DNA of 64,000 bases from Ardenticatenales bacterium (GTDB lineage: Bacteria; Chloroflexota; Anaerolineae; Promineifilales; Promineifilaceae). This document shows, one piece after another, positions 58,481 to 64,000 of this stretch. A program made the translations under genes and the position numbers. Every line of letters begins with the position of its first letter. Within the stretch, counting starts at the first letter, position 1. The stretch is taken from contig JACKBM010000021.1 of assembly GCA_020634575.1 (NCBI GenBank), positions 24,248 through 88,247 on the forward strand. Direction: 5' to 3'. The notes beneath the pieces were generated by a model. That model was not told the origin of the DNA. It did no database searches and saw only the letters and a list, made by a program, of their open reading frames with translations.

Positions 58481-60130
58481 ATGAAAAGCTACTTCACGCG
58501 CCGCTATGACGATGGCCTGCTGATTCGCCCGCCCCGCCCCGAGGATGCCCGGCTAGTTTACGACTATTACCACCACCCGGATGTGGCCCGAACCACGCTT
58601 TCCCTGCCGAGCAACGAGTTCAGCCTGACGCAAAGCTGGCTGGAGCGGGCCAATGAGCACCAGCATCGCTTTCTGGCGGTCATGGCTGACCGGCCGGTTG
58701 GCACCGTCGGCCTCCTCGTCAACAGCCTGCCCCGCCGCCCGCGCCAGGCGTCGCTGGGGCTAATGGTGCACCCGGATTACTGGGGGCGCGGCATCGGCCG
58801 GCGGCTCATGGCCCACGCCCTTCAGCTGGCCGACGATTGGCTGAACCTGGCCCGGGTTGAGCTGGGCGTCTTTGCCAACAACCCGCGCGCCATTCGGCTA
58901 TACGAAGGGATGGGCTTTCGTGAGAACGGCCGGCGCGATCTGGGCGCCTACGGCCCTGATGGCTGGTTGACCGAGATCCTCATGACGCGCAGGCGGCCAG
59001 AACTCCCCACGGATTGGCAAGGCCCGCTGCCAGTGCTGGAGCCGGTTGAGCCTGTCCCTTTAGCCGGCGCAATCACCATCCGGCCACTGGCTGAGGCTGA
59101 TCTGGACGCCGTCTACGACCTCTGGCTGCAACCGGATGTCTGGGGACCGGCCGGTGAGTTACCCAGCCTGGAGCTGCTGGCCGCCAAAGAAAAAGTCGCT
59201 GCCGCCTCACCCACACTGCACCGCCTGGTCGCCGAGGCGGACGGCCAGTTGTTAGGAATCGGCACGCTGCAACACAATAGCCGCAACCCGCGCCGGGCCC
59301 ACAGCGGCGACCTGACTATCCTGGTCCACCCCGCCTACCGGCGCCAGGGGGTTGGCACGCAGCTTGGCCAGGCGCTGCTGGGCATCGCCGACGGCTGGCT
59401 CAATTTGCAGCGCGTGTCCGGCCAGGCGCTGGCAGCGGATGGGGCCAGCCTGGCACTGGCGGCTCGCCTGGGCTTCCGATCAGTCGCCACCAGCAAACGC
59501 GGCCAGTTTGGTTATGGCCACTGGCAGGCCGTCGTCAGCCTCAATCGGCTGCATGGCGTCCCGGAATCGACCAGCTACCCGCAGGCCAGCAACGTCAACC
59601 CACCACCGCGCCGGGCGCTGAGCGGGCCAATTACCATCGAACCATTTGATCCCGCCCAAATCCCTGCGCTGCATCGCTGCTTTAGCCATCCGCTGGTCGC
59701 CAATACGACGGCGCAGATCCCCTCCCTGGAATTCAGCACCCTGGCAGCACGGCTGACGCCGCATCAGCCCGGCCTTTACCGGCTGGTCGCTCTACACGAA
59801 GGCGAAGCTATTGGGATGTGCTCGATCTATCAGTGGGATCTGGCCCGGCGTGCTCACAGCGCCGGGCTGGGGATGATGGTTTACCCCACATACTGGGGCT
59901 ATGGCGTCGGCAGCCAGCTCATGGCCGCGATTCTGGAGCTGGCTGATAACTGGTTGGGATTAAAACGAGTGGATTTGGAAGTGACGACGGACAATCCGGC
60001 CGGTATCGCCCTCTACCAGAAATTTGGCTTCCAGCTGGATGGCGCCATTCCCTACTACCTGTATGGCGGCGGCCGCTGGGCCCATGTCCACGCCATGAGC
60101 CGCTGGCATGACGGCCACGCCGAAAGCTGA
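58481..60130 (+). CDS. Triple GNAT-domain acetyltransferase
   Basis: 549 residues built of three successive GNAT modules. Domain 1 (about 10-180): LLIRPPRPEDARLVYDYY, LGLMVHPDYWGRGIGRRLM (acetyl-CoA loop RGIGRR), NNPRAIRLYEGMGFRENG. Domain 2 (about 200-350): TIRPLAEADLDAVYDLWLQ, LTILVHPAYRRQGVGTQLGQ (RRQGVG). Domain 3 (about 385-545): ITIEPFDPAQIPALHRCF, LGMMVYPTYWGYGVGSQLM, TDNPAGIALYQKFGFQLDG. Domains 1 and 3 keep the most regular motifs; domain 2 has lost the final part (DGASLALAARLGFRSVAT). Such tandem proteins are rare; substrates are unknown. The open frame reaches far upstream of 58481, but this ATG is the first with GNAT-like sequence after it, 7 nt behind a TAGCAT hexamer. Confidence 0.85.
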   Translation: MKSYFTRRYDDGLLIRPPRPEDARLVYDYYHHPDVARTTLSLPSNEFSLTQSWLERANEHQHRFLAVMADRPVGTVGLLVNSLPRRPRQASLGLMVHPDYWGRGIGRRLMAHALQLADDWLNLARVELGVFANNPRAIRLYEGMGFRENGRRDLGAYGPDGWLTEILMTRRRPELPTDWQGPLPVLEPVEPVPLAGAITIRPLAEADLDAVYDLWLQPDVWGPAGELPSLELLAAKEKVAAASPTLHRLVAEADGQLLGIGTLQHNSRNPRRAHSGDLTILVHPAYRRQGVGTQLGQALLGIADGWLNLQRVSGQALAADGASLALAARLGFRSVATSKRGQFGYGHWQAVVSLNRLHGVPESTSYPQASNVNPPPRRALSGPITIEPFDPAQIPALHRCFSHPLVANTTAQIPSLEFSTLAARLTPHQPGLYRLVALHEGEAIGMCSIYQWDLARRAHSAGLGMMVYPTYWGYGVGSQLMAAILELADNWLGLKRVDLEVTTDNPAGIALYQKFGFQLDGAIPYYLYGGGRWAHVHAMSRWHDGHAES

Positions 60131-60131
60131 G

Positions 60132-61655
60132 CTATTCGACCGGGAACGTCTCAATACGCTTGATGCCATTGCGGTTGAGGATCAGTTGCAGCCGGCTGTT
60201 CATCTTGCCCAGCTTCGGCTGCACCGCCCGGAAGCGGGAGATAACGTTGACGGCATAAACCTTCTGACCGGTCACAGGCACCAGCTGGCCGTCGTGAAAT
60301 AGCAACCGCTCCTGCTCCGGCCCGGCCATCCGATTCAGGAAATGGCGCACATCGTAACGCCAGATGTCGTTCAGGCCGGTGATCTCGGGGAAATCGGGGA
60401 ACACTTCGTTGATGGTGGCGCAGTTCAGGGTGATTTCCCGGGTGTGGCAGATAATCTTTTCCTCACGCCCTTCAGCAAACACGTTGGAAACCGTGTCCCG
60501 CCGCCGATCGCGCAGCACGGTCGCCGGCAAATCCCGCTCGGAGACAAACCTCACCTTCTCCTTCAGCACGCCGAGATTGTGCTGGCCATCCTGAGTCCGA
60601 ATGCGGATGCGCCGGTCAAACAGCCGGTCCTCGAGCTGGCGGGCAAACAACAACCGGCCCAGCTCCTTGATCCGATCCTTAAACATGTAGCCGATGACCA
60701 GGGCGACAAAGACCGGCAGGGTGAAGTTGCCGTAGCGGGCCTGAAAATAGAAAGCCAGCCCGGTGGCAAAAACCATCGAGAGGCCCGCTGCCAGGGCATA
60801 AATCAGCTGCATCAGATACGCCCCTTCCGACTCAATGGCGATATCCAGGAAGAGCACGCTGGACGCATATTTTTTCAGGCGCGACGCCTGGGAGAGATAA
60901 GCCTCGTTGTCATTGTCCAGTTTGAGGACCGATAGATAGCCCCGCGACCGGCGATGTTTGCTTTCTTGCTGGGCCAGCTTTTGCAGGGCGGCCTTGAATT
61001 CATCACGTTCCTGGCGCTTGAAGTAGCTGTCCACTACCAAAAACATCTCGGCAGCAGATTCTTCGACCAGCAGGCTCAATGATTCATCGGTGTTGACGTA
61101 GGCACTGTAGATTTGCTCCGGCACGTGAGGCAGGTTGAAGTCGGCAAATAAATCCCGGAACGCCTGGATGAGGGCGGGCGTCTGCGTCAGGAACTCGTTG
61201 ACCAGGTTACGAATCAGATGGTGCGTTTTGATATGCTCACCTTGTTCGGCCTCGGTCACCCGCTGGTCCAAAAAGGCATAATGTTCGCGCAGGGCACTGG
61301 CGAAGGTGGCGCTGAGTAGCTTGAGCTGGGTGATCAGCCGCTGCTGGGCGGTCGGATCGGCGATCCAGCCGGCCACGGCGATGATCCCCTTGATTTTGCT
61401 CAAGGGTGAGCGCTGGCTTTCCACAAACTCGCGCAGGTTCAGGGCCGGCGTTTTCAGGCGAATATAACTCTGGGCGTCGCGGTAAAAGAGGTGGCGCGGG
61501 TAACTTTCCGGGCTGATACCAAGCGTGTGCGGCACAAAAATGTAGGTGGAAATATGGTATTTCGTTTTGCTGGCTGACAGCAGTTCATAATCCAGTTTGA
61601 TTTCTAATTGGTGCGGATCATGTTGCTTAACAGCCTGCTGAATCGACTCAATCAT
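60132..61655 (-). CDS. Membrane protein of unknown function
   Basis: 507 residues. A mostly helical N-terminal part of about 280 residues (SIQQAVKQHDPHQLEIKLDY, AHTLG-type strand YIFVPHTLGISPESYPRHLF, long charged helices such as SYFKRQERDEFKAALQKLAQ), two adjacent transmembrane helices at about 285-335 (LMQLIYALAAGLSMVFATGL, TLPVFVALVIGYMFKDRI), and a 170-residue C-terminal soluble part with DRRIRIRTQDGQHNLGVLKE and NDIWRYDVRHFLNRMAG. I recognise no family. Both ends appear cytoplasmic. The stop is 2 bp from the converging triple-GNAT stop. It is 28 bp upstream of menH on the other side, in the order menE-menH-this gene, so it could be the third gene of that unit. Confidence 0.7.
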   Translation of the reverse strand: MIESIQQAVKQHDPHQLEIKLDYELLSASKTKYHISTYIFVPHTLGISPESYPRHLFYRDAQSYIRLKTPALNLREFVESQRSPLSKIKGIIAVAGWIADPTAQQRLITQLKLLSATFASALREHYAFLDQRVTEAEQGEHIKTHHLIRNLVNEFLTQTPALIQAFRDLFADFNLPHVPEQIYSAYVNTDESLSLLVEESAAEMFLVVDSYFKRQERDEFKAALQKLAQQESKHRRSRGYLSVLKLDNDNEAYLSQASRLKKYASSVLFLDIAIESEGAYLMQLIYALAAGLSMVFATGLAFYFQARYGNFTLPVFVALVIGYMFKDRIKELGRLLFARQLEDRLFDRRIRIRTQDGQHNLGVLKEKVRFVSERDLPATVLRDRRRDTVSNVFAEGREEKIICHTREITLNCATINEVFPDFPEITGLNDIWRYDVRHFLNRMAGPEQERLLFHDGQLVPVTGQKVYAVNVISRFRAVQPKLGKMNSRLQLILNRNGIKRIETFPVE

Positions 61656-61682
61656 GGGCGATGGGCAATCTCCGGGACAGGA

Positions 61683-62504
61683 TCAGGTTGGCGGCGCGCC
61701 AGCCAGCCAACGGGCTATCAGTGTAGCATATCCTGCCGGCTGTTCCAGATGGCAGTTGTGGCCGGCGTCGGGCAACGTTTTTAACGTGGCATAGGGCAGC
61801 AAAGGGGCCATTTGTTCGTTAATGGCCACAAATTTCTGGTCGAGAGCGCCGTTGATGAGGAGGACCGGCCGGTCCACTCCCTCTAATTCACCCCACAGCG
61901 ACGGCTGCGCCCCCGTCCCCATCCCGCGCAGGCTGTTGGCCAACCCCCGCGGCGTCTGCGCCAGCCGTTCCGCCCGCTGCGCCGCCAGGACGTCAGCCGG
62001 CAACTTCGCCTGGCTGGCCCACAGCGATAACGCCTCCCAGCGCGCCACAAACGCTTCAATCCCCTCTGCCTCTAGCCGGTCAGCCAGCGCCTCATCGGCG
62101 GCGCGCCGGGAGGCCCGCTCCGTCTCGGTCGCCAGGCCGGGCGAACTGCTCTCCAGGATCAGCCGGTCAAAGCGGTCCGGATAATGGCAAACCAGGTAAA
62201 GCGCCAGCCGCCCACCCATGGAATAGCCGAGCAGGTCAGCTTTAGCCAGGCCAAGATGGTCCAACAGCGCAACCATGTCGGCCGCGACGGCAGCCATCGT
62301 GTAGCGGGCCGGATCAGCTGGAGCAGCGCTACGACCGTGGCCGAGAATGTCCGGGGCAATCAGTTGATAGTCAGCGCCCCAGGCAGCCCGGAACGGCTCC
62401 CAGCCGGCGCCGCTGCCGGTAAAGCCATGCAGCAGCAACAAAGGCCGGCCGCTGCCGCCAGTCCAGAAATGGTAAGGCTCGCCATTGAGGATTGTCTCAG
62501 CCAT
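61683..62504 (-). CDS. menH: SHCHC synthase (MenH-like alpha/beta hydrolase)
   Basis: 273 residues of the alpha/beta-hydrolase fold. Oxyanion and nucleophile regions: LLLLHGFTGSGAGWEPF, DILGHGRSAAP, LLGYSMGGRLALYLVCHYP (nucleophile Ser), FDRLILESSSPGLATETE and the His in LPDAGHNCHLEQP. The SSSPGL-type segment and E/R-rich helices fit MenH, which eliminates pyruvate from SEPHCHC in menaquinone synthesis. The adjacent menE supports this. ATG 62504 (or 62507) overlaps the end of menE by 8-11 bp, with GGTGGAG upstream, so they are coupled. ACCGGCCGGT at 61864 encodes DRPVLLING. Confidence 0.88.
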   Translation of the reverse strand: MAETILNGEPYHFWTGGSGRPLLLLHGFTGSGAGWEPFRAAWGADYQLIAPDILGHGRSAAPADPARYTMAAVAADMVALLDHLGLAKADLLGYSMGGRLALYLVCHYPDRFDRLILESSSPGLATETERASRRAADEALADRLEAEGIEAFVARWEALSLWASQAKLPADVLAAQRAERLAQTPRGLANSLRGMGTGAQPSLWGELEGVDRPVLLINGALDQKFVAINEQMAPLLPYATLKTLPDAGHNCHLEQPAGYATLIARWLAGAPPT

Positions 62505-63999
62505 CATTCTCCACCAGGGCTGCCAGCTGCTCCCGCACCGCCTGCCGGGCGATTTTGCCATTGGCGGTCAGCGGCAATTCACTCACAAAAAAAATCTGCC
62601 GGGGTTGCTTGTAGCCGGCCAGTTGCGCCCGGCTAAATTCCAGTAGCTCCGCCGGTTCGATGGGGCTGTTCGGGACCACCAGGGCCACCACCCGCTGACC
62701 CCATTCCTGATCGGCCACACCGGCAACCGCAGCCGCGGCCACCGCAGGGTGCTGGCGCAAGACCGCTTCAACCTCGGCCGGGTAAACGTTTTCGCCGCCG
62801 CTGATGATGACATCATGCCGTCGCTGAATGACAACCAGATCACCGTCTTCGTCGAGGTAGCCGATGTCGCCGGTGTACAGCCAGCCATCGCGCAGCGTGC
62901 GGGCGGTCGCGTCGGGATCGTCGTGGTAGCCGGCCATCACCGTGGGGCCGCTGACGAGGATTTCGCCGTAGAGACCGGCCGGTTGGTCCTTGCCTTGCTC
63001 ATCTACAATCCGGACGCGGGTAAACAGCAGCGGCTTACCGACACTGTGCGGCTTGGCCGGCACCTGCTCTGGTCGCAAAGTGGCGATCTGAGACGAGGCT
63101 TCGGTCATGCCGTAGGTGGTGGTGACCGGAATGCCCAGCGCCTGGCAGCGGGCCACGAGATCGGCCGGGGCCGCCGCGCCACCCAGCAGTAGATGGCGCA
63201 ACGTCGCCGGCCAGGGGCGCTCACCGCGGTGTTCCAGCAGCCGGTATACCATCGTCGGCACCAGCGAGACCAGCGTGATGCCATCCCGATCCAGGCTGTC
63301 GCTGACCCGGGCCACATCAAAGCGGTCATGCAGGACCACGACGGTGCCGTACAGGCAGGAGCGGAACAGCACAGCCAGGCCGCCGACGTGATAAAACGGC
63401 AGGCAGCTCAGCCAGCGTTCGTTGATGTCCAGGCCGAGCCGGTAGGCGGAGCTGTTGGCGCTCCAGAAATGGTTGGCGAAAGTGAGGCGCACCCCTTTGG
63501 GCCGGCCGGTGGTGCCGGAGGTGAAGACGATGGCCTGGACGTTGTTGAGGTCGAACGCGGGCAGTGGCAGCTCGCGCTCCGGCACGTCGGCCAGCAATTG
63601 CACGCCCGGGTCGGGCAGCGCGCCCATGTTGACGACGGCGTGGTTGGCGGCCAGCTCAGACGCGACCGGCAGCAGCTTGTCGTCGCAAAACAGCAGGCGG
63701 GCGCCGCTTTTTTCAAGCTGGTATTCAAGTTCGGGGACGGTCAGGCGGCTGTTCAGCGGCACCAGGATGGCGCCCGTCCGGGCGGCGGCGTGGACCAGGA
63801 GGACGTAGTCGAGGCTATTCAGCATCAGGGCGGCCACCGGCCAGCCGGGCTGCACGCCGAGGCGGTTGAGCTGGCGGGCCAACCGGCCGGTCAGCCCGTC
63901 CAGCTCCTGATACGTCCACTGTTGTTCGTCTATCTGCAGGCCGACCTGCCCCGGCGACACCGCGGCGCGTTCAGCCAGCCAGTCTCTTTTTAGGCTCAT
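62497..63999 (-). CDS. menE: o-Succinylbenzoate-CoA ligase
   Basis: 500 residues, adenylate-forming enzyme that activates o-succinylbenzoate with CoA for menaquinone. ANL motifs: AIVFTSGTTGRPKGVRLT (P-loop-like A3), LPFYHVGGLAVLFRSCLYG, TTYGMTEASSQIATL (A5), GWLYTGDIGYLDEDGDLVV (A7), RRHDVIISGGENVYPAEVE (A8 region), and the C-terminal Lys in LTANGKIARQAV. The GMTE and NVYPAEVE wording is that of MenE. The ATG at the right edge of the window looks like a true start but its upstream region is cut off. Overlaps menH. Confidence 0.93.
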   Translation of the reverse strand: MSLKRDWLAERAAVSPGQVGLQIDEQQWTYQELDGLTGRLARQLNRLGVQPGWPVAALMLNSLDYVLLVHAAARTGAILVPLNSRLTVPELEYQLEKSGARLLFCDDKLLPVASELAANHAVVNMGALPDPGVQLLADVPERELPLPAFDLNNVQAIVFTSGTTGRPKGVRLTFANHFWSANSSAYRLGLDINERWLSCLPFYHVGGLAVLFRSCLYGTVVVLHDRFDVARVSDSLDRDGITLVSLVPTMVYRLLEHRGERPWPATLRHLLLGGAAAPADLVARCQALGIPVTTTYGMTEASSQIATLRPEQVPAKPHSVGKPLLFTRVRIVDEQGKDQPAGLYGEILVSGPTVMAGYHDDPDATARTLRDGWLYTGDIGYLDEDGDLVVIQRRHDVIISGGENVYPAEVEAVLRQHPAVAAAAVAGVADQEWGQRVVALVVPNSPIEPAELLEFSRAQLAGYKQPRQIFFVSELPLTANGKIARQAVREQLAALVENDG

Positions 64000-64000
64000 G

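Larger units (their letters stand above)
1974..63891. repeat. ACCGGCCGGT iterated palindrome, 29 copies
   Basis: Exact 10-bp palindrome found at starts 1974, 2883, 3501, 6173, 10708, 12300, 13628, 14596, 19548, 20407, 26027, 28760, 34169, 34489, 38782, 40052, 42144, 44422, 47612, 50007, 51468, 52508, 56839, 57040, 58689, 59146, 61864, 62974 and 63882. All but 34489 lie in coding sequence, read as Pro-Ala-Gly, Thr-Gly-Arg or Arg-Pro-Val depending on frame. The inner 8-mer CCGGCCGG occurs about 50 times in all, mostly with the A...T flanks. Counted by eye; a few copies may be missed. Confidence 0.85.

Noticed and set aside
1..64000. tRNA, rRNA, riboswitches, insertion sequences, att sites or an integrated phage
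   Set aside because: I looked for T-loop and CCA-type signals, transposase or integrase motifs (DDE, tyrosine recombinase) and found none I could support.

Overview
The window is GC-rich bacterial DNA with no ribosomal RNA, no tRNA I could recognise and no CRISPR array. The mix of genes suggests a free-living, menaquinone-using, probably aerobic or facultative member of the Chloroflexota (Anaerolineae-like). Pointers are very large secreted right-handed beta-helix, CSLREA-domain and kelch/PKD/malectin proteins with hydrophobic LPLI-type C-termini, several lipoproteins with threonine/proline-rich linkers, a four-gene sdhCDAB operon, menE-menH, and intergenic spaces full of small dispersed inverted repeats. 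The taxonomic call is an inference; no marker gene settles it.

Layout: 1-4.1 kb holds the end of a response regulator, a lipoprotein, a NahK-like sugar kinase, a beta-helix protein and a GNAT acetyltransferase. 4.5-6.2 kb is glutaminyl-tRNA synthetase with a clear terminator. 6.3-11.2 kb is a three-gene minus-strand cassette: a large annexin-repeat protein ending in an HEFGH zinc-protease domain and carrying an N-terminal motif of the kind seen on contractile-injection-system cargo, then a lipoprotein, then a protein of unknown fold. 11.3-13.2 kb is dnaN and a SPOUT RNA methyltransferase. 13.4-19.3 kb is a two-gene operon of a secreted subtilase and a membrane-anchored NACHT-HEAT NTPase. 19.4-29.4 kb carries a lactate-permease-family transporter, an M19 dipeptidase, a secreted beta-propeller protein, gmk, an FmdB-type zinc ribbon protein, tmk, a SpoIIIAA/Ycf45-like R3H ATPase and a GNAT-like protein. 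29.6-33.6 kb has a truncated PIN toxin relic and sdhCDAB.

33.7-49.1 kb has pcm, a 1346-residue CSLREA/beta-helix surface protein, two genes broken by frameshifts (39.1-40.2 kb and 40.8-45.5 kb), a small Tat-signal protein, a TGS-uridine kinase overlapping a phospholipase-C-like gene, and a lytic transglycosylase. 49.4-64 kb has a stand-alone receiver, a membrane alpha/beta hydrolase, a cyclase, a methylcrotonyl-CoA-type carboxyltransferase, a MASE1 histidine kinase, an ECF sigma/anti-sigma pair, a triple-GNAT protein, an unknown membrane protein and menH-menE.

The most striking non-gene signal is a 10-bp palindrome, ACCGGCCGGT, which I count 29 times. It lies almost always inside genes, on no preferred strand, and is read in all three codon frames. 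It behaves like a highly iterated palindrome (HIP1-like) for this lineage. Other unexplained structure: a 23-bp repeat family forming tandem and inverted clusters in four intergenic spaces; dispersed repeats that supply the stop codons of at least three genes; several promoters placed so close to the start codon that the mRNA should be leaderless; and nine frameshifts concentrated in one 4.7-kb gene.
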